Assembly (NCBI GenBank): GCA_949130485.1
Contig: OX422184.1
Coordinates: forward strand, 10,237,996 to 10,301,995
DNA from: Agelas oroides
Taxonomy: Eukaryota; Porifera; Demospongiae; Agelasida; Agelasidae
Reading direction: 5' to 3'
DNA: 64,000 nt
In this document: positions 53,364-62,950 of the stretch, one piece after another
Position numbering within the stretch: the first letter of the stretch is position 1
How the letters are laid out: every line of letters begins with the position of its first letter
Program-made: the position numbers and the translations under genes
The notes under the pieces: model-generated
Database searches by the model: none
What the model was told of the DNA's origin: nothing
Seen by the model: the letters and a program-made list of their open reading frames with translations, nothing else

Positions 53364-53827
53364 TTAATTGCACACGTTGCAACGAAGTCACAGAACATAA
53401 TTATTATGGGTGGACAGCTGTTTATGTAGCCTTTACTTCCCAGGCCCCACCCAGCTTTCTGTCACTTGCTGCATGAATAAGTGGGTGACGGCCTGGAATA
53501 ATTTATCACACATTGGTATTGCCTAAGTAATGTGTTATATTGATATTTTCTGCCCTTGGGGGGGGGTTCGCCTATGCCCATAAAACGACCAGTCGCCAAG
53601 AAGGGATATAAATATACCTCATTACACGAGTTAGCGTGTAATACCGCGAGTTATTGCACGAGTGGGCGCGAGCCAAAGGAGAATGTTTCTAATGCGGAAA
53701 TATATCAGATGTACATGTAATGGTAACAATTTTCAAACATATACACAAATGCCCAGGTTTTTCTGGATTCCTTGGATTTCTGCATTTTTGTAGCCTCAGC
53801 AAGCCAACCTGATTCCTGAACTATATC
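53364..53827. other. No gene recognised
   Basis: Includes one end of a TAGCCTCGTT-type element near 53429-53490 (TAGCCTTTACTTCCCAGGCC) and a G run at 53558-53566. Confidence 0.4.
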
Positions 53828-54769
53828 ATGGCTACCAAGGGTAAGAGGGTTCGAGCAAACATGAAGAAAAGGCAAGAAGAGGTGGAAAAGATGAGGGCAC
53901 TCACAGAAAAGCACAGAAAATTTCCAGGTGCTGAGGCTGTTCACCGTATTAAGAAGCGACTGCTGCTTGTCTTTGGTGAACCACCTGCAGAGTTGGCACT
54001 GGAAAGGCTAAAGGGTAGCCTCGTTCCCAGGCCCGCGCCCAGCTTCCCGTCGCTTGCAGTACGGTTAATCGGGAGAGGGCCTGGTACATTTCCTCACGTG
54101 AGTGACGTCACGGACAGGACAAATTATGCGAACATGGGCGTCATGTAAACCACAAAAAACTTCACTCGCACGCACGCACTGGAGCGCGACTATTCCGAGT
54201 CGAAAGATAGCAGCACACGCAGGCGCTATTATGTCGCTATTCATGAGACAGTCGGGAGGACAGAGAGTTTTACCAAGCCAAAACAGTGAAGACACACACC
54301 AGCAATCAGTGAGCAATTTAGCCGTGCTCACCCACGTTCAATTAAAGTCTTTCTACCGCTTTTCTACCCGTGACGTCACTCACGTGAGGAAATGTACCAG
54401 GCCCTCTCCCGCTTAACCGTACTGCAAGCGATGGGAAGCTGGGCGCGGGCCTGGGAACGAGGCTAGCTAAAGGGTGCATTGGAGTGCAGTGACCAAGTTG
54501 TGAATGCCCTTTCCCTTGTCTTTGATGAAGACACTTTTCCTTCAAAAAAAAAAACCCTCCTGATTTGTACTCAGTGTGGGAGGGAGTTGACACAAAATAC
54601 CCCCACTTCCTGCACCTTGCCCCACCCAGAGATAGATAGGATACACAAGACATCACATGGTTCCCTTTGGAGATGTGATGAGTGTGGTAAGGAATGGGAG
54701 AGCAGTTACTATGATACTTTTGATGATGTTGGACACTGTTTCACTGGACCTCACACTGTTGTGGTATAG
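53828..54769 (+). pseudogene. Small zinc-ribbon-like protein gene split by a MITE
   Basis: Part 1 (53828-54015): MATKGKRVRANMKKRQEEVE, KMRALTEKHRKF, AVHRIKKRLLLVFGEPPAEL, ending ERLKG. Part 2 (54467-54769): LKGALECSDQVVNALSLVFD, EDTFPSKKKTLLICTQCGRE, LWRCDECGKEWESSYYDTFD, then a stop at 54767. Predicted features are a basic coiled coil at the N-terminus and two CxxC pairs (CTQC, CDEC) at the C-terminus that could bind zinc. Apart from the insertion the frame is open over about 160 codons, so the gene was intact until recently. Family unknown. Confidence 0.55.
54016..54465. mobile_element. 450 bp MITE with perfect 9 bp target duplication
   Basis: Ends TAGCCTCGTTCCCAGGCC and GGCCTGGGAACGAGGCTA, with inverted arms continuing for about 95 bp (to the GTGACGTCAC motifs near 54104 and 54370). 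It is flanked by GCTAAAGGG at 54007-54015 and 54466-54474. This is the best-defined member of the family scattered through the window. Non-coding. It carries an in-frame stop for the host ORF at 54146. Confidence 0.95.
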
Positions 54770-54774
54770 TCAGA

Positions 54775-55645
54775 GTCTGACTCAGATGAATACATGAGAC
54801 GACAACGACACTGGTGAACATCCTTCTCTGTCCATAGTACATTTCATAGCTTCTCCACATCCGAACATCTTGGACTGGAACACTCCTGATCGATCATTAG
54901 CACTACGTGCACGTGTTATCAAGCCATGCGCGTACTCGATATGGAATGTCGAAAGGAGCTGGCCAGGCTTCGAAAACGGAGGCAGTGAGAGAGAGATGAC
55001 CGAGAAACATGCCGTGAGCAGGCCAGGATGCATCAGCAAACATCAAGAGCTTGTGAGACAAGTCAGCGAAGGTCAGTCTGACAACTATGATAATAGATGG
55101 CTTGCATAAGGCACTGAGTGGCAGCATTTTATCATCCCACCGTTTACAGGTCTGCAAGGCTACATGAATACCACATTGAATTATTTACTTGTCACTTCTC
55201 TCATTACCATTATCAACTTGTCATTGAGGGACCATTCACTCATTACTAAACATCCATTCAATAATCAAATTCGGCACTAAAACTGCACTGAGTGTACACC
55301 TAGTATAGGTTTGAATACTTCTCACCAGTTTTATAGTACATGTGGCAGTCCCGGGTAGAAAAGCACTGTAGTGTAGAACTTTCATTAAGGGTGGAGCTCA
55401 TACACGCAGCGTAGATGTGTCAACTATTTGTGCATCTATGCAGCGCGTATGAACCCCGCGTCTAACGGAAGTTGTACGCTACAGCTAGCACTTCGAACAC
55501 AGTGATGTGATCGAAATAAGCAACAGAATAATGTTCGATTGAACGCAGTGACGTGATCGAAATACGCAACAGAACAATGTTCGATTTCCACACTGTGGCG
55601 AGCAAGTATCCACTCAGTCTTATTAAAATTACCCTACTTCAATGC
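54775..55645. other. No gene recognised
   Basis: A loose 53-54 bp direct repeat near 55497-55590 (GTGATCGAAATA, CAACAGAA, AATGTTCGATT). No coding motif. Confidence 0.45.
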
Positions 55646-55652
55646 ACCTAGA

Positions 55653-56144
55653 ATGCTTATTGTCGATCCTATACACAATTTATTCCTCAGATCTGCTAAG
55701 CACTTTCTAAAACTTTTGATCAACCATGACATCATTTCACAATCTCAGTTTGGCCTTGCTCAGGAATGGATGGATTCCTTTGTGATTCCTTCTGACACAG
55801 GATGTATTCCACACAAAATACGTAGTGGATTCTCTTCATTCACTGCTGCTCCTAACATGCACATGCACTGCCACCTGCGTGCTTGTATTATGGACTATGG
55901 ACTCCTTCATGGGTTTTGGCTTTATGAAACCTTCACTAGGGGGAACAACTCTATCAGTGTCTTAGGAAAGAGTGTCTGCAACTGAACCAGATGTCTGCAT
56001 TGGTGTAGGAAAAAGTGGTAAAAAACGGGTCATGAGTTGTATCTCAATAAATCGGTTGTTATTAGGCATGGCACCTAGAATTCCATTATATCGCTCAAAA
56101 GCACACAATTCATTTACCTTGAACTGTACCATACCTTTGTACAA
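55653..56144. pseudogene. Transposase-like fragment (tnp2/Plavaka-like), partly inverted
   Basis: The plus strand reads MLIVDPIHNLFLRSAKHFLK, DIISQSQFGLAQEWMDSFVI, IPHKIRSGFSSFTA, a deletion, then APNMHMHCHLRACIMDYGLL, HGFWLY (ends 55923). The block expected next, AFERYNGILGAMPNNNRFIE with IQLMTRFL, is on the minus strand at about 56103-56010. DPxHNLFLGxAKH...HGFWxFAFERYNGxLGxxPNN is the signature of a transposase family (tnp2-like) frequent in corals and fungi. Confidence 0.65.
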
Positions 56145-56241
56145 ACCAACAGGACACCTCCAACCAATTACTAAGTGGAAACAAATTAGCCATGCGTAAG
56201 GCCTTCATAATTCTTTGGTTTAGCTGTAGCTGGACATCTGG

Positions 56242-56373
56242 ATCGTGCATGATAGGTAGGTGGCATTTCATGCTGAATTTCATGTGTATGACATGCATGG
56301 AATTCTGCAGGATCGTGTGCATGATAGGTAGGAGACATTTCATGCTGAATTTCATGTGTATGACATGCATGTA
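56242..56373 (+). repeat. Tandem duplication of about 72 bp
   Basis: GATCGTGCATGATAGGTAGG to CATGCATGGAATTCTGCAG is followed by a second copy starting GATCGTGTGCATGATAGGTA. Between them CATTTCATGCTGAATTTCAT is identical. Confidence 0.9.
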
Positions 56374-56564
56374 TCATGTACTGTAGCACATATGGCAGTA
56401 TAGTAGTAATTATGCAAGAAATTATGTGCACATATTCACTACACCTATCCATCAGAAATGACCGGTAGGAAATTTTATTTTTCCACCTGTGTCATCAGTT
56501 GGGCTGGGCTTTAACTAGAATACGCAATTTATCGTTGGTGCTACACTCTGGTACCCAAGGGAGC

Positions 56565-56692
56565 TGAACGGTGGTTGTGTGTGGAACAGAGCCGTGAGTT
56601 GTTTAGCGACATAAGGGGGAGAGGTGGGGCTAGTAATGCTTGCTTGCACTCGTGAATGAGCCCCTCCCGTAGACAAGCTGTGAATTATTGAG
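56565..56692 (-). repeat. Interspersed repeat W, copy 2
   Basis: Reverse complement of 40140-40262 with moderate divergence. Confidence 0.85.
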
Positions 56693-56999
56693 CAATAGCT
56701 AGGTATACACATGAGCATCATGTGCCTCACGCCGAGCACGTGGAAAGGTGTTGATCGGATGAAATGGCTAAGCGTGGTTGTTATGATTCAGCCTCAGTAC
56801 CTCTGCTCTGGAGTCTCCCTACTGCGATGCCCTACAGAACAAAAGAAGAATACATTATACATACAATGCTGTTGTGAAATCGAAAGTTGAGTACAAGAAA
56901 ATTGACCTTCCTACCACTTGGCCAAAAGAATTGAGTCACTCGGAAACAACATCAGTTACGTCAATGCAGACTGTTGCTGATAGTTGCCTGCTGTCAGTC

Positions 57000-57205
57000 A
57001 AGCTTGGACACAGTCCTGTTCGACTTGCAACCATTCTCACTTCCTTGGGGTGGCCAGGTGCAGGAAGCCAACTGATAGGCAGCTACTGCAGCAGGGTGTT
57101 CTCTGAGTGTGGTCTGTGTCTTGAAAATTGTTCTGATATTCAAGGGTCTGACATGCCTCTCAATGGTCTCACTTAGTTCACTCAAGTAGGGGATGAACAG
57201 TTTCT
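57000..57205 (-). pseudogene. Penelope-like RT C-terminal fragment
   Basis: The minus strand reads FIPYLSELSETIERHVRPLN, IRTIFKTQTTLREHP. The PYxxxxSExxxR...xIRTIFKxxxTLRxxL pattern lies at the end of RT, just before the GIY-YIG linker, in Penelope-like elements. The following GIY-YIG part is absent here, but a matching type of fragment lies at 51.8 kb. Confidence 0.45.
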
Positions 57206-57412
57206 TTGGCTTCTCTTGGTCGGGTCACCATGTCTCCAACTCGCGGCTTGAATGTGGTGTGCTTCTTTGCGAGCTTCAGTCTGAAATTCTTCAGGCTTTG
57301 CTTACTGATAGGTCCAGGGTTGGTAGTAATGGCGTATCGGGACAAGATGTGGGAATTGGTCACTACTACATCAAATAGAAACCAAAACACGTACTTATAG
57401 AATTTTCTTGGA
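57195..57412 (-). pseudogene. Second piggyBac transposase fragment
   Basis: The minus strand reads KFYKYVFWFLFDVVVTNSHI, LSRYAITTNPGP, LKNFRLKLAKK, then a stop. YKYVFWFLxDVVxTNSxILxxY corresponds to the YKYIFWFLVNVITNAYISSQY part of the gene at 27.6 kb, but belongs to a different subfamily. It abuts the Penelope-like fragment. Confidence 0.65.
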
Positions 57413-57742
57413 AACTACCAGGACGGCTTCTGAGTATCAAGCCACCAGACTGTATCAGCAGGGTTCCTCAGGCAACATCGCAAAGAGCACATTGGAAAGG
57501 GTGCATACAATTAATGTTGTACTGCTTTGTGATATATATGCTTTACCTGGATTGATGGATAAAATGTCTGCAACATGTGTCATGCACCACATAAAAAGAA
57601 GTGGAGGAATGATGGTGAGTGTTGAATGAGAAGTTAGGTGGTTATGTTGTCATGCTGCAGTGGTGTGATGCGCATTGAACATCACGGTCATGTGGGAAAG
57701 CCCTCTTACGCTGCTAGAATGAGTTTCATGGACTTTTTAACA

Positions 57743-58141
57743 TTATTTTGTCGTCCCTTTACAAACCAACCTGCCCCTTCTCAGGTTTATGAAAGTGCTG
57801 GAGGACGAGCCAGTCAGCGCTCTACAGATGGATATATGCATACCAGTTATCTTAATGAGGGAATCCTCCACACCACAAGCTGCCGCCGTCGTTGCCGCTC
57901 CCACTCTGAAACTGTGTCCTGAGTAGCACTGCACATCGATACCAGCTCTTGTCAACGCCTCCCTCACACTCCTAACAAATGCATCACGAGTAAGGTAACT
58001 GCCCTTCCTAAAACGGAAAAGAGGTCCTGGGTCCGGGCCACGTGAGGCCAGGTATGCTGTGATCGCTGCTACCGGGCATAGGCAGTTGTCCCAAACCACT
58101 GCCAATGGATTCTCACCAAGGTAACTTCCTTTGAACTGCAA
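57743..58141 (-). pseudogene. Tyrosine recombinase (DIRS/Crypton-type) C-terminal part
   Basis: The minus strand reads LQFKGSYLGENPLAVVWDN, CLCPVAAITAYLASRGPDPG, PLFRFRKGSYLTRDAFVRSV, REALTRAGIDVQCYSGHSFR, VGAATTAAACGVEDSLIKIT. GHSFRxGAATTAA is the HxxR catalytic motif of tyrosine recombinases. The final GRWxSxxxxxY with the nucleophilic Tyr is lost: after ITG the sequence diverges. The upstream part ends at the DDE-HIRAN unit. Confidence 0.8.
58094..58133 (+). repeat. 40 bp direct repeat, left copy
   Basis: AACCACTGCCAATGGATTCT and CACCAAGGTAACTTCCTTTG are found again unchanged at 60458-60497. The left copy is inside the tyrosine recombinase frame. Confidence 0.9.
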
Positions 58142-58305
58142 GATGTCTCCTTAACTCTCAGCACTTTCAGAGAGGGGGGCCAAAGTAGCCATTTCTGAGT
58201 CTTCCACGCCTTTAGCATGGTATGCGTGCAAACATGCGAGTTAAGGTTTGAACTTCCAGGAATAAAATGCAAAGTAGGTGAACTTTCCAGCTGCGGTGGC
58301 GAGAA
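58133..58305 (+). repeat. Left inverted arm
   Basis: Matches 59936-60114 in reverse with few differences: GGGGGGCCAAAGTAGCCATT, TCTTCCACGCCTTTAGCATG and AATAAAATGCAAAGTAGGTG are shared. On plus it would encode FELPGIKCKVGELSSCGGEK, the same peptide start as in the HIRAN gene. Confidence 0.9.
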
Positions 58306-58511
58306 ACGTGGATCTAGCGCGAATTTCGGGGAAATGGGCCGCAGGAGCCGGAGCACGACTTCTTGACGGCCATTTTTTCCGCTTTGTCCATATTACTGTA
58401 CTTAAGATTATCGCAGTTGTGACGTCACATCGATATTACGCAATATCACAACCTGCGACCTTGAGTTTTGAATGAGAACCCGTCGATTTGCTGTCAGCGA
58501 GCTATGAATAT

Positions 58512-59452
58512 TGATTCTGTACCCACAACCAGTTCTTTTCAGAACCCACTCCCTTCCGCGATCGCTTCCGGAGACCCTGTCCAGATGGTGAAAGACCAAT
58601 AATTAGAATAGTGCACGATGAGAGCACCTACTACGCCAATTGTGATCAGACCTACTTTTGGGGAGATGATGAGACAAATGTCATCAAGCAGAAGTCTCTC
58701 GGTTCCTCATTGATGGTCTCTGATTTTGTTGACGAGACCACAGGATTTCTCCGAGATGATTCCTCTGAAGCACGTGTCTTCCTGGAAACGAGCAAGGACG
58801 GATACTTCAACAACGATATGCTTTTAAAGCAAGTCAAAAAAAAACTGTTGACATCTTCGAGAGAGTCCACCCTGAGGCTCAGGGACTTTTCCTATTTGAT
58901 AATGCACCGTCCCATCGTAAGGTAGCAGATGATAGTTTGAATGCCGATAGGATGAATGTTGGGCCTGGAGGAAAACAAGCAGTCATGCGACCAACTGTGT
59001 GGAACGGGTCCATTCAAACAATGGTGCTCCCGGATGGCCAGCCCAAACGCATGAAGTTAGTCCTGCAGGAGAGAGGTATGGACACAACCAGCATGAAGGC
59101 TGATGCAATGAGGGAAAAATTAAAAACCTATCCGGACTTCAAAAACCAAAAAACTATTCTAGAAGAATACATTGAACGGAGAGGGCACCTATGCCTTTTC
59201 TACCCAAAGTTTCACTGTGAACTTAGTCCCATTGAGAGGGTTTGGTGCCATTCCAAGAAACATACACGAGCCTATGCAAATGGTTCAATTATACGCTTAA
59301 GGCAACTCGTACCCAAAGGACTTAACAGTGTTACAACTGAAATGATCATTTACACTCTGACTCTTCTCACATGCCTTCAGAGAGCTCTGAATCATGCACC
59401 CCTTGTACATGTTCATGTCATCATCTCCAAACTGTATAACAGCGGTACTTAG
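58512..59452 (+). pseudogene. DDE superfamily transposase, one homopolymer frameshift
   Basis: Reading opens after a TGA at about 58510: EPTPFRDRFRRPCPDGERPI, IRIVHDESTYYANCDQTYFW, GSSLMVSDFVDE, ARVFLETSKDGYFNNDMLLK. A run of nine A (about 58846-58854) shifts the frame. The other frame continues with VDIFERVHPEAQGLFLFDNA, PSHRKVADDSLNADRMN, FYPKFHCELSPIERVWCHSK and KHTRAYANGS. Catalytic acids: Asp in VHDES, Asp in FDNAPSH, Glu in SPIERVW. This DDE type is known from fungi and invertebrates as 'DDE superfamily endonuclease'. The N-terminal DNA-binding part is not recognisable. A single extra A is the only clear lesion, which could be a sequencing error. Confidence 0.8.
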
Positions 59453-59509
59453 TGATAATTACTATACTGTTATATTGTGAACTCCATATGTACCTGTAGG
59501 GACCCAAGA

Positions 59510-60025
59510 ACAGATGCACCCTCCTCCAATGCTTCAGCCACTGCATCCTGGTACTTCCGAACCGTTGATGAAGATGTGGATGTCCAGCACCCGATACCTC
59601 CCAACAGTGATTCCCACCAGGGTCCATAGAATATGGAGAGGACATAATATACCTGCAAATGCATACAAACACTATAATAATCACTATAATGTGCAAAATA
59701 TTAAGTCATTTACTCACCCAGTGATGCGGAAGGGTCCCAAAAGCATTGGAGAGAGCCACTCTGCCGCCTGCTTAGCCACATGGCCCAGCATTGCACACCC
59801 ACGCAAAAGCACGGCAACACAGTTGGAATCCCGAGGGTTATGGGGCTCCCTGACTAAAATAACACCATCTCCCTGCCTAGCACCTACGTCCGATAGGTCG
59901 TAGAACTTAATTCCACGGCACTGACAAGAACCGCATTTCTCGCCACCGTAGCTGGAAAGTTCACCTACTTTGCATTTTATTCCTGGAAGTTCAAACCAAA
60001 CCTTAACTCGCATGTTTGCGCGCAT
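59510..60025 (-). CDS. HIRAN-like domain protein (probably two exons)
   Basis: ATG at 60023-60025 (minus). Exon 1 encodes RVKVWFELPGIKCKVGELSS, YGGEKCGSCQCRGIKFYDLS, DVGARQGDGVILVREPHNPR, DSNCVAVLLRGCAMLGHVAK, QAAEWLSPMLLGPFRITG. GVILVREPxNPxDSNxVAV...LGHVxxxAAxxLSPxL is the HIRAN pattern, known in HLTF/Rad5-type proteins where it binds 3' DNA ends. A good splice donor follows (G|GTGAGT near 59716). An acceptor TTTGCAG near 59652 would give a short second exon; its frame is uncertain. The function here is unknown. Convergent with the DDE gene and starting inside the right arm. Confidence 0.55.
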
Positions 60026-60114
60026 ACCATGCTAAAGGCGTGGAGGACTCAGAAATGGCTACTTTGGCCCCCCTCTCTGAAAGTGCTGAGAGTTAAGGAG
60101 ACATCTTGCAGTTC
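59936..60114 (-). repeat. Right inverted arm
   Basis: Reverse complement of 58133-58305. Includes the start codon and first about 28 codons of the HIRAN ORF and roughly 90 bp upstream of it. Confidence 0.9.
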
Positions 60115-60119
60115 AACAG

Positions 60120-60275
60120 GAAAGTGTGATAAAGCCGTTGTAACCACAGATGTCCTGTGAAGCTCGTAAAGGCCTGTTTAAGTGTCCGGAAAGATCTAGA
60201 AAGCAGTTTTCTGTGGACGTCTTGTGAAGCTCGTGCAGGTCAGTTTTAGTGCCAGGAAAGTGCGCTAAATTGTTT
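60120..60275 (+). repeat. Tandem repeat of about 73-76 bp, two copies
   Basis: GTCCTGTGAAGCTCGTAAAG, GGAAAG and GATGTCC recur as GTCTTGTGAAGCTCGTGCAG, GGAAAG with similar spacing. Confidence 0.75.
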
Positions 60276-60457
60276 TACCAAATGTCCCATATTCTGTGCT
60301 CTAACAGCACTTCTTTAGTGCAGAGAAGTCTTCAAAATCAGGAAGAGCAAACACAGAACTACTTGTGGATGGGCATTTTGAGAGCGCTGGCTGTGGAGAA
60401 AAGGCCAAAGGATGGACTTCACGTAGAGTTCACATGGAGGACATGAAAGGTAACCGC

Positions 60458-60497
60458 AACCACTGCCAATGGATTCTCACCAAGGTAACTTCCTTTG
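60458..60497 (+). repeat. 40 bp direct repeat, right copy
   Basis: Identical to 58094-58133. Read on minus it also encodes YKGSYLGENPLAVV, as does the left copy, but without the recombinase continuation. Confidence 0.9.
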
Positions 60498-60499
60498 TA

Positions 60500-61195
60500 T
60501 GGTAAAATTATGGCTGACATGTGACTGTGGTCATATATGTTAATGTGTAAATTGTTATGTAACCAAAGGTGGCATGTATTGTGTACAGGTACAGGAGTTC
60601 TAGTATGGATACTGTGAACATTTTACAGTAATGCATGTCTTATCTACATGTACAGTGGAACTCACAAAGAGAGCAAAAACTGTTTGTTTTTTTTTCATTT
60701 ACAAGCTCATATCTATAAAACTATAGGTGATACAATAAATATAAATACATTTTCATGATCTCCAGCTAATTCTGCATAAGATCGATAGGTGCAAACAACA
60801 TCAGGTGACAGTCATGTGACCAGAGGTGGGGGTAAACAACCCTGGGTCAGAAAGGGACTTTTAGCATGCCATTGCCACAAGCATTATAGTTAAGGTCCCA
60901 AAGTAATGCTGAGTACTCTGAGACCTCAAAACCGTGTGGAATCTTCATGGTTTGGACTTACGTATTTTTTTTACTCATATTAGACATCCGACAAAATCAC
61001 TTTTACATCAAATGTATCATGAACTTGTACATGACAGCTCTGCTGCTCGTACATCTGAGGAGGCTGAGATCGATGAATGAATAGCACAGGCTGTTTTGGA
61101 TTTGGATGACACCGACCTTATAGACTTCACCATTACCCATGAACAGCCAGTTGTATATACACTTACCTAGGTAGTGATGGACACTAGGTACTGCC
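60500..61195. other. No gene recognised
   Basis: AT-rich sequence with a T run near 60690. No coding motif. Confidence 0.3.
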
Positions 61196-61199
61196 TTCA

Positions 61200-61255
61200 C
61201 CGGTTACAGAGTTCGTCGAGGTCTGTACATCGGTTACAGAGTTCGTTGAGGTCAA
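61200..61255 (+). repeat. Short tandem duplication
   Basis: CGGTTACAGAGTTCGTCGAG and CGGTTACAGAGTTCGTTGAG follow each other at a spacing of about 30 bp. Confidence 0.85.
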
Positions 61256-61579
61256 TAATGAAGTTCATGAGAGTCAACATACTCTAACCCTCCCATTGGA
61301 CAGCTGACTGAACCCAGGGTTGTTCCTCGAATTGTGTACATATCTTGCCGAACTGTGCGACCAATGAAGGTTGCACCAAGCGTGCATGCCAGTAAATCAA
61401 AAAACATGAAAACCAAAATTGGATGACAAGAGTTGCTTGTCTGACAGAGAGTTTGGCCTGTACATCATGTGGCAACACGATGCTTAAGGGATTAAATCCT
61501 GGGTCAGCAGCCATCAGGCACTGCATACGGAGATGATAATGTGTATTTCTTGGGTTTCTTGTTAAAATGTAGCTAGTGC

Positions 61580-61954
61580 TCAGCTAGCCGCGCACGGAAG
61601 CGCGGGAGGAGAAACTTGCATGCACATGATGGTCTGATAGAGATGGTCACAATCGAAAACAAGACGTTGCATTAAAAATGTTCTGGATATGCCACTTTCT
61701 GGATTCCCACACCTAATCGCTGCAACTGGGATTTGTAGAAGTCTTTGTTTAGCAGCTTGGTTATTATACTTCGCAGTTGGGAAGACCTCTCTGTCTTCTA
61801 CAAGTTGTTTTGTTGATTGAAGCTTTTCAGCAACATCATTTAGTGTCTCATTTTGTTCTCCCCTCAGTTTCTTCTTGTACACCATCTCAAAGCCTGATTT
61901 GCATGGAAATCCAACGGTAGACCTTTCGTCTGACTGATATGAGAAAAGCACCAC
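61580..61954 (-). CDS. Unrecognised ORF, 124 residues
   Basis: Minus-strand ORF with protein-like composition (LNDVAEKLQSTKQLVEDREV, FPTAKYNNQAAKQRLLQIPV). No motif I can name and no upstream exon found. It may belong with the SWIM-like fragment 1.6 kb away on the same strand, but nothing proves it. Confidence 0.3.
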   Translation of the reverse strand: MVLFSYQSDERSTVGFPCKSGFEMVYKKKLRGEQNETLNDVAEKLQSTKQLVEDREVFPTAKYNNQAAKQRLLQIPVAAIRCGNPESGISRTFLMQRLVFDCDHLYQTIMCMQVSPPALPCAAS

Positions 61955-61959
61955 AAAAC

Positions 61960-62405
61960 GTGACGTTTAGTTACCTTCATTTACCTCAGATGAATATGAA
62001 TCCTCCAATTGAACTGAAATCATAGTTTTGGTGTACCTTTCTACCTCTACATTCACAGTCAACACTGAAAGAAACCAGTGGATGTAGTTGCCCAGGTTAC
62101 ATAATCGTAATCATATCCACCTCGGACGTTCTGGTGACCAGTGCTGATAAACCACGACCGTGAAAGCTCTTCCCACGAACTGAAAGGCTACAAATCTTAA
62201 GTTTAAGCTCACTAAAAGCTTGCCCACATCTAGATGATGGAAAAATACCTGTGAATGAAATTGGGGACTAACCGATTATACACAAGATCAAATGGAATGC
62301 AATTAACCTCATTTGCCAAAATAGATACTTCACGTGATGTCAATTTTCACAGGACAGGACTAAAACACGGAACGGATTAGGAAACAGATCGAAAAACTGA
62401 TCACT
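61960..62405. other. No gene recognised
   Basis: No coding or structural feature that I can support. Confidence 0.3.
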
Positions 62406-62625
62406 TTTGGTTTAGCTCCATCGTGGAGTGAGTTCGGAAACACACACGATACAAGATATTTTTCCCTCATGTAAACGCCCTGTAACGTGTGTCTTCTAGA
62501 TTTGGGCAAGCTTTTAGCGAGCTTTTGGTTTAGCTCCATCGTCAAGTGTGTTTGTTAAACACATACACACAGACACAAGGTATTTTTCCCTCATGTAAAC
62601 ACCCCGTAGTAAGTGTCTTCTAGTT
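62406..62625 (+). repeat. Tandem duplication of about 118 bp
   Basis: TTTTGGTTTAGCTCCATCGT, TATTTTTCCCTCATGTAAAC and GTGTCTTCTAG occur at 62406-62500 and again at 62523-62623 in the same order. Confidence 0.9.
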
Positions 62626-62659
62626 ACACGCTGTCTATGCAAATCAGCCTACTGGCACT

Positions 62660-62770
62660 GCTCAGGGCCTTGCTAGGCAACGCTTGCCACTTTGACCTCA
62701 GACTGATAACATTAATTTCCACGTTAATAAACGGTAATGTACAAACCATTTCCGCGTGTAAAGTGTTAAA
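62660..62770 (+). repeat. Interspersed repeat, copy 2 (first at 42570-42700)
   Basis: Shares GGCAACGCTTG-like, CACTTTGACCTC, TAATTTCCACGTTAAT and TTTCCGCGTG with 42570-42700. It lacks a hammerhead core downstream. Confidence 0.8.
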
Positions 62771-62796
62771 AGTAACTAACAATGTAACACGAGTGT

Positions 62797-62861
62797 ACAG
62801 GGTTTTGCAGAATCTTTACACATTCTAAGTAGCGTTGCAAAGATTCTGCAAAACCCTGTAT
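62797..62861. repeat. Perfect-stem hairpin
   Basis: TACAGGGTTTTGCAGAATCT and AAAGATTCTGCAAAACCCTG (plus TA) pair across a loop of about 20 bp. Confidence 0.9.
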
Positions 62862-62950
62862 ATAACCTAGGAAGTGTACCATTTGCATATAGCTGAATTA
62901 TAATGTCAGCTTCATCTGTTTCATATTTCTGTTTAGACTACAATTTTGTT

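Larger units (their letters stand above)
58133..60114. mobile_element. Candidate two-gene DNA transposon: DDE transposase + HIRAN
   Basis: Inverted arms of about 175 bp (58133-58305 and 59936-60114) enclose two genes pointing at each other: a DDE transposase on plus (58512-59452) and a HIRAN-like protein on minus (60025-59510). The arms start GAACTGCAAGATGTCTCCTT and end with the exact complement. The right arm contains the start of the HIRAN ORF, so the left arm carries a second copy of the same upstream DNA facing the transposase gene. No target duplication is clear next to the arms. A 40 bp direct repeat lies at the left boundary and 343 bp beyond the right one. The interpretation as one mobile unit is inference. 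Confidence 0.5.

Noticed and set aside
54015-54466. MITE as an introner (GT at the left end, AG at the right end formed with the target duplication)
   Set aside because: Splicing at these sites would leave 8 extra bases and shift the frame into an early stop, so it would not rescue the gene.
56462-56498. Another CTGATGA ... GAAA arrangement on the minus strand
   Set aside because: Stem II would be CAC-AG-GTG with an impossible two-base loop and stem I does not pair.
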